DNA from: Capsicum annuum
Lineage: Eukaryota; Streptophyta; Magnoliopsida; Solanales; Solanaceae
Length of the DNA: 64,000 bases
Reading direction: 5' to 3'
Assembly: GCF_002878395.1 (NCBI RefSeq)
Contig: NC_061114.1
Location: forward strand, 169,933,844-169,997,843
In this document: in pieces, positions 24,039 through 35,810 of the stretch
Position numbering within the stretch: the stretch's first letter is position 1
How the letters are laid out: the number at the start of each line of letters is the position of its first letter
The notes under the pieces: generated by a model
Told to the model about the DNA's origin: nothing
Seen by the model: the letters and a program-made list of their open reading frames with translations, nothing else
The model's database searches: none
Position numbers and translations under genes: made by a program

Positions 24039-26644
24039 TGTTACTCCACGAGAGAACACCCTGGTGCCACATGGTGCTTACAGCCCTGAAGGACCACAAG
24101 CTAACCCATGAGCTCAACACTGAATAAAATAACAAAGACATGTGTGGAACTTAACTGAAAAATGCCATAAGGTTTTAATAACTGTAAATTACTACCAAAT
24201 CATAGTTTTAAAACATCTAAAACATACTGTCAATACTGTTAATAACAATAGAAAACTAACTATTTGTCTGTATTAGTATGGAAGCCTCAAAATTGACTGA
24301 CTATAGAGTTGATGGGACAAGTCCCCAACTAACTCCGACTGACTACAGAACTGAAAAGAAATGCTAAAATAAAAATAATTGGTCCTCAAAGTATGAGGCT
24401 CACCACTTCTACCACTACTGTACGCTGGAATATCTAAGTGTGGTCGAGAACTTGAGCGTTCGAACATATGATATGATACATCATAGCGTATGAAATAAGT
24501 ATACGGTCAGTACTTTGAATGTATTGGTATGCTAGATAAGGTTATGCGATTATGCATGGGTTATGTGCATGAGTAATAACTGAATGAATGAGTAGCATAA
24601 GGTAACTGAATAACTAATATGCATGCGCGAATGCTGTAAAATCTGAGAATGTATGACTAAGCATATAACATGATTCTAAAATAGTATATAAATTAAAATA
24701 CTGAAATTCGGTAACTGAATAGCTGATAAATTGTGTGCTATGGTCAAGAAAAATTGATCTGAGTTCTGAACTAAATACTGAAACTCAAATAGTGGGAGGT
24801 ATAATCTAAACGACATTCCCCAAATCTAAGCTGATAAGGGTCCAACCTATGACCCCAGTTGGAAGGGTGATAGTACCATGACATGGGCACTAACAATGGC
24901 TGTGTCAACCCTAAACTAGTAGAAAGAAACCTTGTCAACCCTAAACTAATAGGAAAATTCATGAGATATGTGTCAACCCTAAACTAGTAGGAGACATCTC
25001 AAACCTACGCTTGCTACATAGTTCTGTAACTTAGGGATTGCTACTAAGGGTCAAACCCTATACTAACAGGAATGCCCCTATATCTGGGTTTGATCGATGC
25101 TGAATCCTATTCCCAACTAAACTATCACTGATTATGAGACTGAAATAAGTTTAGCCAAAGAAGGAACGAACTCAGATTACTGAACTGGTCTAAGTTTGAC
25201 GGACACAATAACTAACTAAACTGATAACTCTTAGATGTGTCTGAAACTATTCTAAAAATACCAATACTAAGTAAACATCTAAGTTTTTTGGTATTCATAA
25301 CCCCCAAGACTCAATAACAATAACAACAGGGACACATGAAAGCTTTGAAACCATGGAATGAAATCATTGTTTACAATTATTCATTTAAGTTTCCTCAAAC
25401 ACATGGGGGTTAAGACTTTAACATGGGGTACTTATAAACATGATAAGATAACATGATCATATGACCAAATCATACACTGAGGGTTTTATTCTAAATTTGA
25501 ATGAACATGATATGGAAACCACAATATTTAAAACATACTATAATTTATTCTATGTAAAAACAATTGAAATCATAACTTTCCAAATTACCAAGGTATAGAT
25601 AAACATACTTCAACTTTTATTCGTGTAAGGTCTCTTTCTATCAAAACTCTTGGAAACGTAATACATGGTAGAAATTCATACGAGTTTCATGGAGATAATT
25701 CATTGTAAACATGTAATAAATAGTCATTGTTCAAAACTCATCTCTTTTAGGAATTTCATCAAACATTTGCAATTCATGGTTTAAACACGGGAATTGTTTT
25801 AAACAATGTAGTAATATAATGATTTCGTTACTAAATCACAATTTAAGGTACAAACCAATGAGTAAGCATCATTCAAACATGTAAGTTTTAACATCAACAA
25901 CAAATCAAGTGTAAACATAAATAAAAATCAAAATTCATGGGATATCATGGTTAAAATTCATGATAACATGTAATAATTATATCTTTAAACTTGAAATTGG
26001 GGTTTTGGACTCCATGAGTAAAAAAGGCCCATGGATAAACATCTAACATACCTTTTAGGATTAAACCCTGAAGAATACCATAAGCTTTAATATTCTTGGC
26101 TTGGAAAACACAATTTCTTGATATTTCTTGGATGAGATGAAGGTTTAGCTTGATGAACAAGAGGAGAGATTAAGGTTTATTTTTGAATGAAATTGAGGAA
26201 TGTAGGCAAATTATGACCTTTTAGTAGTTTAATCCCATGTTTTTACAATTTTGGGCCATGGGAAAAGACCAAACTGCCTTTGGGAAATTAAAATTTGTAG
26301 CTGGAACCTGAATTTGACCATCACCATGATGCACCAAAGCTTCCACCGCTATATCCACCACGATGCACCACAATCGTGGTGAGCTACTATTTTGGAAATC
26401 CAAATATGGTCCAAACCTAATCTAAAAAATCCAAAACTTACCTGAGACATGCTACTTACACCCATAAACATGAATCAACTCAAAAACTTATGTATTGGTG
26501 TTGGGAAGGTTAAAAAATCAATAAAGTTAAAAGGCTAAAAATGAAATGAAGTCTCTAACACTTAGCTAAATTTTTTTCAGGTTCTAAGCCTCTTGTACAT
26601 ATGTTATGGGCTGGATTGAGCTAAGACAATTATGGGGTATTACA
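24039..26644 (-). repeat. 3' LTR of element B
   Basis: Ends at ggggtattaca. The outer start has decayed to TGTTACTCC. It carries gatgggacaagtcccc (24311-24326), the dyad cagtactttgaatgtattgg (24508-24527), a decayed copy of the leader hairpin near 26012-26034, acatacctt near 26046, and a U3 dyad CACCACGAT..ATCGTGGTG (26356-26381). Near 24889-25000 the phrase tgtcaaccctaaacta(g/a)tagga is repeated three times. Confidence 0.8.
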
Positions 26645-26657
26645 ATATATCCCCCTT
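26645..26657 (-). other. Polypurine tract of element B
   Basis: Minus strand AAGGGGGATATAT directly inside the 3' LTR. Confidence 0.75.
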
Positions 26658-27590
26658 GGGAACATTCGTCCTCAAATGAGACAGATTAAGATTAGAATAC
26701 TGAGGGACTAATGTTACATACTGGACATGTGTAATTGAAAACATGGTTACATGACTGAGTATGAAACATTATACATGACTGAACTTATTCGTGAATACAT
26801 GCAATGACATAAGAATGGTTATAGGGCTAGTATAGAAACAAGAGGGTTAACTTATGAGTACCCATTACTTCAAGATGGATATTATTTCGTGATGAGGAAT
26901 TGGGAGGTCTAGAACATGGAAACTCAGGGCATTAAAATATCTCCCTCTTGGGATAGTTCATCCCTTGAATGATACTGACTTGGCTGAAATACTAAGAAAA
27001 GATTGAGATGAGGTACAAAATACTTACAGACTAAATCATGACTGAACATTTGGAATATGAAACTGAGGGCTGAGGAATAGAGGGTCAATGACATGAATTC
27101 ATCAAAGAGGTTCAAACCGAGGACATGCATGACATGAATCTGAATTTCGCTAATCATTAAGAATGTAGCATGAGTACTAGAACTGAACATACTATAAATC
27201 ATGAATACATGAGTCATGAGCTGCCTGACCTGAATTTGGAGTTCATAAATTTATGGAACATGATCCATACTGCTGAGCACATTAGAACTCCTTATACTAA
27301 AAACTGGGAGAATACATGATTTTTGATAAGATGCACAAATATGAGCTATGATCATACAGCTGACATGTATGGCATGAGTAGATATCGTGATGACCAAAGC
27401 ACAAAGACTGCAATAAGAATGGGTCAAGCATCTTCCTCTGTACAACTTCTCCACATATACTGGAATCATTACTGGGATACAAGATTCTGACATGGTTACT
27501 TGTTTTACCATCTCCCCCTTAGTTTAAAGCCATCATTGTAAGTCTATGGTACTTGACATTGAGAAGGGCTCTACTAGAGTTTTGGTTCTG
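26658..27590 (-). other. Non-coding core of element B
   Basis: Contains a decayed LTR-end plus PPT junction (cattaaaatatctccctcttggg, 26929-26951, described by position) and a third PPT-like site (27510-27521). Both correspond to sites in element A. Overlapping minus frames at 26924-27217 and 27251-27511 show no known domain and differ from the matching frames in A, so I treat the region as non-coding. Confidence 0.6.
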
Positions 27591-28886
27591 ACACCAAATT
27601 TAACCACTATTTAGGGGGTTACAAAAAGGTAGTAAAGTTTCGGGGTCTACTAAAACATACACAAGAATATGAAAGGCCTGTAATGTACCCGTAACTGCAT
27701 TAGGATAAATTTCTTGATCGTGTCGGGACTGGAGGTCATAAATTCTATTCTGACATTGACCACTATAGAACTAGAAGTGGTGCCCTTCTAAGTTGGGCGA
27801 CCTATTGGAGCTGGGGGAGGACTGTGCTGACTCCGTGGACAAACCTTAGGACATTCCTTGACTATGTGGCCTGGCTCGCCGTATCCAAAACATAGATCAC
27901 TCCCAGCTCTACATATATCTTTATGATTCCTACCTTATTTACCATAAAATGGATGGGTACGACTACTATTCCCACAACCCTGGGTCTTGGAGCCTGGCGC
28001 CCCATCCCGACCATCATATTTAAACTTTGGTAATGTAGCATTACTTGAAGACTGAGCTGGGGCTGAAAACTTCTGATGGAATTGAGAACGGTTACCACCC
28101 TCTGACCCTGGCTAAGCAAAACTAAAACTACCTATCCTAGCCCTTTTACTCTCTCTTTATCCTTAGCCTTCTCCTCTTTGATATACTGAGAATAGACCAT
28201 AATCCTAGACAACTCCATCTTTTTAATCAACATAGTAGTCCTACACTCCTTGATAACACTATTAGCTACAACAGAAACAAACTTACTCATTCTAGAGCTG
28301 TTATCAGACACCACATTAGAAGATTACCTCACAAACTGAGTGAACTTAAGTGAATACTCCTTCATACTTATACTACCCTATTTCCTATTAATAAAATCAA
28401 GCACCTTAGCTTTCCTCAACTCTAAAGGAAAGAACCTATCTAAAAAGGTTGTGGAAAATTCCTCCCACTCTACAGGCCCTACATCTGCGCCTCTGTCCTC
28501 CTTCTACTACTTATACCAGGAATGAGCTACATCCTGCAATTGGTAGGCATCCAACTCTGCACTCTCACTAGAAGAGACGCCTATAATATCAATCACCTTA
28601 TGAACTTTGTCAAGAAACTTCTGCGGATCCTCATCTGACTTAGATCCCAAAAACAAAAGAGGATTCATCCGAGTAAAATCTTGAATTCTAGTTGCGGCGG
28701 TATTAGCCACTAGATTGGCTGGGATGGCAGCCTACTGATTGTTCTGAGCTGCTACTGAGTGGGCTAAAGTGGTGAGTATAGCTATGAACTTGACATAATG
28801 AACAAGCTCATTCAGGGGATCTTTCTGAATGGGCGGAGGTGTGGGTTAATTTTATTTCTTCTTTTGTTAGTCTTTCTGGGAGGCAT
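27591..28886 (-). pseudogene. Decayed gag of element B
   Basis: Start at the ATG complementary to 28884-28886, by comparison with A and D. In order: an N-terminal segment (frame 28507-28710) with GSKSDEDPQKFLDKVHKVIDIIG; the conserved Gag core near 28132-28314 (SNSVIKECRTTMLIKKMELSRI in substance); a Gln/Ser/Asn-rich linker; and a zinc knuckle near 27850-27920 that reads CFGYGEPGHIVKEC in one frame, so the second Cys has become Tyr. Stops and shifts separate the pieces. The product would be the particle protein supplied with, or instead of, that of an autonomous partner. Confidence 0.7.
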
Positions 28887-29090
28887 GTTCTGTAAACGAA
28901 CGAAAGATTGAATTAGAAAGAGAGTTTAAATAGAGTTCATGATCATTCACACAACATGAATACTGAAAGAAGGGAAAATTTTCCTAAAATGCCTCGTAGC
29001 CTCTTGTCCATAAGTGTGGCGTGCTTCACACCCATGCATAAGACTCTATCAATGCAACTTTTAGACTCCCTAGGATACTTTGAGACCTTA

Positions 29091-29103
29091 GGATCTAATA
29101 CCA
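29091..29103 (-). other. Primer-binding site of element B
   Basis: Minus strand TGGTATTAGATCC, initiator tRNA-Met type with two substitutions, next to the 5' LTR. Confidence 0.7.
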
Positions 29104-29106
29104 AGC

Positions 29107-31718
29107 TGGTAAAAGCCCGAGAATACTCCCGGGATACTACACGGTGCTTATAGCTTTAAAGGACCATAAGCTAACCTATGAGCTGGTAACTGCTGTGAGC
29201 ACTGAATAAAATAACAAAGACATTTAAGGAACTTAACTGAAAAAAATGCCCTAAGGTTTTAACAACTAAAAATCAATGCTAAATCATAGTTTTAAAATGT
29301 CTGAAACATACTGTCAATACTGATAATAACGACTAAAAACTAACTATTTGTCTGTACTAGCCTGAAAGCCTCTAAATTGACTGACTGTGAAGTTGTTGGG
29401 ACAAGTCCCCATCTAACTCTGACTAAATATTGAACTGAAAAGAAATACTAAAATAAACATATTTGATCCTTGAAGTCTGAGGACTAACCACTGCTGATGC
29501 ATTGGAATATCTAAGTGCGGCTGGGAACCTGAGCATCAAAACGTATGATATGAGACATCATAGTGCATAAAATGAGTATGCAGTTAGTACTTTGAATATA
29601 CTGGTATGATAGATAAGGTTAGCAGGTTATGCATGGGTTATGTGCATGAGTAATAACTGACTAGATGAGTAGCATGAGGAAACTGAATAACTGATATGTA
29701 TGCGTGAATGCTGTAAAATCTGAGAATGCACGACCAAGCATATAACATGATTCTGAAATAGTCAAATAAACTGAAATACTAAAATCTGGCAATAGAATTA
29801 TGGACAAACTCTATGCTATGGTCAAGCAAAACTGAACTAAGTTCTGAACTGAATACTGAAAGTGAAACTAAAACTGTGGGAGGTATCATCTAATCGACAT
29901 GCCCCAAATATGAGCTGATAGGGGTCCAACCTATGACCCTAGATGAAAGGGTGCTAGTACCATGCCACGAGTACTAACAATGGCTGTGTCAACCCTAAAC
30001 TAGTAGGAAGATACCTTGTCAACCAACCCTAAACTAACTGGAAGAATCATGAGATATGTATCAACCCTAAACTAGTAGGAAGACATCTCAAACCTACACT
30101 GGCTTTGTAGTTCCGTAACTCAGGGATTGCTACTAAGGGTAATAACCTATTCTAACAGGAATGCCCCCATCCCTGGGCTCACTTGGTGTTGAATCCTATA
30201 CCCAACCAAACTGACACTGATTACGGGACTAAACTTAGTTTAGTCAAAGAAGGAACTAACTCGGATTACTGAACTAGTCTAAGTTTTACTGACATGATAA
30301 TTGACTGAACTGATAATCCTAATACATGACTGAAACTATTCTGAATATATTGAGACTAAGTAAAAAACTAAATATCGGGAATTCATAAGCCCCAGGACTC
30401 GATAACAATAACAACGGGGACACATGAAGCTTTGAAACCATGGAAAGAAATCATTGTTTACAATCATTCACTCAAGCATTTCCTCAAACACATGGGGGGT
30501 TAAGACTTTAGCATGGGGGTACTTTTTTAACACGATAAAATAACATGATCACATGACCAAATAATAAACTGAGGGTTTTATTATGAATTTGCATGAACAT
30601 GATATGGAAACCACAAAATTTAAAACATACTATAACGTATTCCACATGAAAACAATTGAAATCATAACTCGAAACCAAATTACCAGGGTATAGATAAACA
30701 GACTTCAACTTTCAATCCTGTAAGGGATCTTTATGTCAAAACTCTTGGAAATGTAATACATGTTCAAAATTCATAAGAGTTTCATGGATATAATTCTTTG
30801 TAAACATGTAATAAGTAGTCATTGCTCAAAACCCATCTCTTTTAGGCATTTTATCAAACACTTGCAATTCATGATTTAAGCATGGGAATAGTTTTAAACA
30901 TTTAGTAATATAGTGATTTTGTTATTACATCACAATTTAAGGTACAAACCAACGTGTAAGCATAATTCAAACACGTAAGGTTTAACTTCAACAACAAATC
31001 ATGTGTAAACATAAAAATCAAAATTCATGGGAATTCATGATAACATGTAAAAATCATATCTTTAAACTTGAAATTGGGATTTTGGACTCCATGGGTGATA
31101 AGGGCCCATGGATGAACATCTAACATACCTTTTAAGATTAAATCCTGAAGAATACCACAAGCTTGAATGTTATTGGCTCGGAAGACACAATTTTTTTTTG
31201 TTGGATGAGATAAAGGTTTAGCTTGATGAATAGAGGAGAGATTAAGGTTTCTTTTTGAATGAAAGTGAGGAATGTGGGTAAATTATACTCTTTTAGCAGT
31301 TTAATCCCGTGTTTTCACAATTTGGGGCAATGGGAACAGACCAAACTGCCTCTAGGAAATTAAATTCATAACTGGAACCCGAATTTGACCATCACTGTGA
31401 TCCGCCTAGGCTGCCACTGCTATAGCCACCATGACGCACCATAATCACGGTGAACTGCTATTTTAGAAATCCAAACATGGTCCTAACCTCATCTATAAAA
31501 TCCAAAACTTACTTGAGACATGCTACTTACACCCCTGAACATGAATCAACTTAAAAACTTATGTCTTGGAGTCAGGAAGGTCACTTTAAAAATCAACAAT
31601 GTTAAAAGGCCAAAAATAAAACTAAGTCTCCAACACTTAGCTAAATTTTTTCAGGTTCTAAGCCTCTTGTACATGCGTTATGGGCTGAATTAAGCTCAGA
31701 CAATTATGGTGTATTACA
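29107..31718 (-). repeat. 5' LTR of element B
   Basis: Collinear with 24039-26644. Inner start TGGTAAAAGCCC is decayed. It has the best copy of the leader hairpin of this family, CCATGGG/CCCATGG at 31089-31111, followed by acatacctt at 31124-31132. The repeated phrase tcaaccctaaacta lies at 29988-30080. Ends gtgtattaca. Confidence 0.8.
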
Positions 31719-31723
31719 TCCTC

Positions 31724-33027
31724 ATGGGAGCCTTTATTGCTCAACCATTTTATTAGGCCAATTCCTTCATTCAATTCATCATATAATTCAATTTGTGGTC
31801 AACAAGATCCACACAACTAATTCACGTTTCCTGAACCATCTTATACCACATTCTCACACACTAGGTTCATTACACAATTCTAAGTTCATTTCATATTGAG
31901 GGACTTCAACTTCTTATTAGTCATTAGCTCAACAAGCTCATCATCACACTTTACATGGTTCAAAATACCTTTAACATATCATTTATCAATCATCCATACT
32001 CATTGTGCCCTTTCCCTAGCTCAGCACATCACCAACATATGACTAGACAATTCACTTACACATTTTCGCAAATACCTTATATGAATACCTTCATCAAGGC
32101 TGTTTTCATGGTAGAGCTCATTAAGATTGGGGTTAAATAAGACCCTCATGTTAAATCACACATAACAAGAACTCACGTATGCAAGTTACCATCAATAGAA
32201 TGTATAAACACAAGTGTAAGAAAGAATCACCATTATCCATCATTAGGTGACAAAACCCTTTTCATTTGATTCAAAACCACCATGTATACATACTGATTCA
32301 AGTGTGAAATACATGGGTTTAGAGTTATTTATAAAGGGTAAGAGATGCATTCCTTAAAAAAAGATGACACACCAACAATATTGACTCCTTTTTTCCACTA
32401 GATGAGCACCTTCCAAAACCTAGCCTCCAATCTTGCTTCAAGAAGCCTTTAGAGTGTTTTGGAGTGTTTGAGTATTATAAAATAAAGACTTAGGAGTATA
32501 CAATTCCTTATATAGATAGAGGGGTTAGGGTTTTAGGAAAGGGAAATAACCATAATCTCCTTATTTAAAAGCTGGAAAATGGACTCGTGCAGAGGTACGA
32601 CTCCCCCATACAATTTCCTTAGCGATCATACCCTAGGGTATGAGTGGTACCCTAACTCATACCCTAGGTTTCTCCTAGGTAAACCATATTATTGTGGGTG
32701 CGAGTGGACACCTTTGAGTCATATCCAAAGGGTACAACTCACCCCTAATTCATAAGCTTCACTCATGACAAAAATAGTCCATTTTGTTTGAGGCTTCACT
32801 CTATATGGTTGGGTAGTATACGACTCATATGCATTGGTTACGACCAAGGGGAGGCCATGTCATATAGTTGATAGTGTGTTACCCTCATGAACTAATAAAG
32901 GTACAAAAGGAGAGGGCAAGGTAGGTATGAATCATGATCAAGGGTACGACTCAAGTCTCTAGTCGTACCCTACTTAAAGACATAAAAATAAAGTTGTCTT
33001 CTCATAGGTCAAGACCCAGGTGTTTCA
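31724..33027 (-). repeat. 3' LTR of C, right part
   Basis: Resumes after the tcctc duplicate of B and ends ccaggtgtttca, directly before the PPT-like ttctcctccacttgg. It holds a U3 patch (about 32580-32960) in which the words gtacgact, cgtaccct and catacccta recur in both orientations. Short frames here are chance. Confidence 0.6.
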
Positions 33028-33559
33028 ATTCTCCTCCACTTGGATCATTCGTCTGTGAATGAGGGTAAGACAAGCATAAAAACAATTTATCATATAACCA
33101 TGCATATAACAAATCTTTATACAAGTGAAAAATAAGCACACGGAACATATCATGATTATCTTCAATCAACTATCTTAGTTCGTTGGTCTTGGGACTCCAA
33201 CCCATTACTTATCCAACACTTACCCATTCCACAAATTAAGGACTTCAACCCATCAACTTTTAAAGATATAAAGCAACTCAAATCATTGGGAACTTTAACC
33301 CATAATCTATTAAAGGCATAAATTAATTCAAGGTACTAGGGACTTAAACCCATCACAATAAGACACATATCTTTTTAAAATATTAAGGACTTGAATCCAC
33401 GGTCTATCAAGGCATATATCAATTTAAAGCTTGGGGACTTTAACTCATTAGCAAAGCAAGACATAACTCAACTTCACACATTGGGAACTTCAACCCATTG
33501 TCTATCAAAGACATAAATCAAAGCAAGGATATTAACACATACCTCCATCACAAGTTCCC
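33028..33559 (-). other. PPT and 3' untranslated region of C
   Basis: Minus-strand AAGTGGAGGAGAAT at 33028-33041 serves as the PPT. The following 500 bases hold five or six loose direct repeats of about 60 bases built on gggactt(t/c)aa(c)ccat(t/c)a, and no reading frame. Confidence 0.5.
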
Positions 33560-33900
33560 AAAATGGGAAACAAATACGGTTATTTGAACTTCATGTCCTC
33601 TTCCACCTCCTAGGTAGCTTCCTCAAAATTTTGGTTCCTCTATAGAACCTTCACCGAAGCCACTTCTTTTATTCGCAATTGGCAAATTTGCTGATTTAAG
33701 ATCCTCTCTGTGATCTCCTTATAGGATAACGAGTCCGAGATGTTAACATCCCTAAAGGGTACAACCAATGAAGAGTCACCCACATATTTCTGCAACATAT
33801 AGACATGGAAAACTGGGTGAATGCAGTTCATACTAGAAGGCAACTTCAACTCATAGGAAACATTGCCAACCCACCTCATAATAAAGTAGGGACCAACATA
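33560..33900 (-). pseudogene. Integrase C-terminus and chromodomain of C
   Basis: The GPY/F-side linker (NVSYELKLPSSMNCIHPVFHVYMLQKY, frame 33640-33879, given in part) is followed by VKVL*RNQ and EEAT*EVEEDM. The chromodomain normally reads W at both stop positions. The stops (TAG at 33640-33642 and 33610-33612) are single G-to-A changes of TGG. Chromodomains of this class direct integration to modified histones, which agrees with the heterochromatic setting. Confidence 0.75.
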
Positions 33901-34602
33901 TCAGGGACAAAGATTCACTTTTTTACCAAACAATATGACTCCTTTCATGGGAGACACTTTCAAGAATACCCAATCGCCAACACTAAACTCTAAGTCCCTA
34001 TGCTTCATATCTATGTAGGACTTTTGGCTACTTTGAGAAGTTTTCAATCTATCAGGAATCACCTTCACCTTCTTTAAGGCTTGGTGAACCAAATTGGGCC
34101 CAAGCAGGTTACCCTCGCCAACTTTATACCACCTAATAGGAGATCGACATCTCCTACCATACAATACCTCAGAAGGCACCATACCAATACTAGAGTGGTA
34201 ACTATTATTATAGGTGAATTCAATCAAAGAAAAGTGGTAATACCAACTACCACCATAATCAATCTCACAAGCCTGCAACGTATCCACTAATGTTCGGATA
34301 GTTCTTTTTTCTTGTACATCCGTTTGAGGGTGGAATGCTGTACTAAGGCACACCTTAGTTCCCAAACCTCTTTGGAATGACTTCCAAAAGTAGGATGAAA
34401 ATAAAGGGCCATAATCTAAGAGAATAGACACCGGAACATCGTGATACTTCATGATCTCCACAAGATACAACTTTGCATAATCTTCCATCGAGAAACTAGT
34501 TCTCATGGGCAAGAAATAAGAGGACTTGGTCATTCTATCAACAATGACCCAAATTAAATCAAATTGATTCCAAGATCTAGGAAGACCAAAAATAAAATCC
34601 AT
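33901..34602 (-). pseudogene. Integrase catalytic core of C
   Basis: 233 open codons covering the RNase-H-fold integrase core, which joins element cDNA to chromosomal DNA. The first Asp is at residue 2 (MDFIFG) and the second is in ILLDYG (residue 63). The glutamate expected 35 residues further on is Lys (TDVQEKRT, residue 99), so the DDE triad is broken. After it come FTYNNSYHSS and GRRCRSP, both typical of this family. This is the longest open frame in the window. Confidence 0.85.
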
Positions 34603-35180
34603 ATTAATTGCCTCCCAATTTCACTCGGGCAAGGAAATCTCTTGGTAAAAACCACCAGAACATATGTTCTCAACCTTTACTTGTTCGCACACCATACACT
34701 TGGCCACATGTTTAGCTATATCACGCTTTATATTAATTCACTAATAGAGCTCTCTATGGTCATGATATATCTTGGTGGAACCAGGATGAATAGCATACCG
34801 AGATATGAGTCTCGACCAAGATCCTTCCCCTCAGTCTATCAATGTCGAGAACACATATCCTACCTTGGTACCTCAAGATACCATCACTATCAATCATAAA
34901 GTCCGCGACCTTGTATTGATCCATACTACTCTTGATCTTCATCAAGTCGGGGTCCAAGACTTACTTCTCCATTATCAATAACAAAAGATAATTAAGATAC
35001 CAGATTTACAAACGCACCACCATCTTTTGAGTTTGCAAGTCAAACTATAAAATTTTCCAAATAGTGAATATCCTTAAACAATTCCCGCTTATTATTATCC
35101 ACAAGGGATAAACTTTCCATGGATAATCTACTAAGATCATTGGCAACTAAATTCACCTTACTGGGTTGGTAATGAAGACT
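34603..35180 (-). pseudogene. RNase H-integrase linker with degraded zinc-binding region of C
   Basis: The frame 34760-34957 reads ...DGILRYQGRICVLD.. and RILVETH, the usual lead-in to the HHCC domain of integrase. Stops and indels interrupt it on both sides. In the intact family this domain helps bind LTR ends. Confidence 0.6.
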
Positions 35181-35557
35181 CATATCATAGTACTTCAATA
35201 GCTCAAGCCACATTCTTTGTCAGAGATTCAACTCTTTTTGAGTAAACACATATTGAAGGCTATTATGATCAAAAAAGATATCAATATGGACACCACAGAG
35301 ATAATGTCGCTAATTTTTCCAAGGAAAGTCCATAACTAATAATTCTAAATCATGAGTAGGGTAGTTCTTCTCATGAACTTTCAATTGCCTAGAAGCATAG
35401 GTCACCACCCTACCATTTGTATCAACACAAAACTGATATTGACTCGAGAAGCATCACAATAGACCACCAAACTACCACAACCATCGGTTAAGGTCAAAAT
35501 AAGAGCCAAAGTTAATTTATCTTTCAACTTCTTAAAACTATCCTCACAAGCATCGGA
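35181..35557 (-). pseudogene. RNase H remnant of C
   Basis: On the minus strand the phrases for the DHKSL..F and YDMSLHYQPSK-like end of the domain are recognisable near 35170-35290, with several stops. RNase H removes the RNA template during cDNA synthesis. Confidence 0.5.
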
Positions 35558-35810
35558 TCATAAGAACTTGACTTTCTTTTGGGTCAACTTTGTCAATGGG
35601 GAAACTATAGTAAAAAATCTCTCCAAAAATCTTCTATAATAACTGGCTAGACCTAAAAACCCCAAAATATTGGTTAGAGTCATTGGTCTAGGCCACTTCT
35701 TAACCGTCGCAATCATTTGGGGATCTACCATGATCCCTTCACTAGAGACGTCATGACTAAGAAAAGGTATAACTTTCAACCAAAACTCACACTTGCAGAA
35801 CTTTGCATAT
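35558..35810 (-). pseudogene. Reverse transcriptase of C, C-terminal part, cut by element D
   Basis: Minus strand: YAKFCKCEFWL at the break, then the HDVSSEGIMVDPQ segment, then FLGLASYYRRFLERFFTIVSPLTKLTQK, the thumb and connection of Ty3/gypsy RT. Codons above 35810 in the same open frame (to 35962) come from the LTR of D, so the first 50 residues of that frame are not RT. The missing upstream part, with the active site, is at 57903-58304. Confidence 0.8.

Larger units (their letters stand above)
24039..31718 (-). mobile_element. Complete non-autonomous Tekay-like element B
   Basis: LTRs 24039-26644 and about 29107-31718 are collinear over about 2.6 kb. The target duplication is tcctt (24034-24038) and tcctc (31719-31723), one transition apart. 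PPT and primer-binding site occupy the expected inner edges for minus-strand reading. The 2.46-kb interior has gag but no protease, RT or integrase. The non-gag interior (26645-27590) is homologous to the core of element A, including the two extra PPT-like junctions, so A and B form one non-autonomous lineage with diverged LTRs. It lies inside the 3' LTR of C. Confidence 0.85.

Noticed and set aside
26924..27511. Three minus-strand frames in the core of B
   Set aside because: The matching region of A opens in different frames with different residues, so there is no conserved protein.
33560..35810. Integrated plant pararetrovirus instead of a retrotransposon
   Set aside because: Integrase with chromodomain, LTRs with TG..CA ends, 5-bp target duplications and PPT identify Ty3/gypsy elements. 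No movement or coat protein is present.
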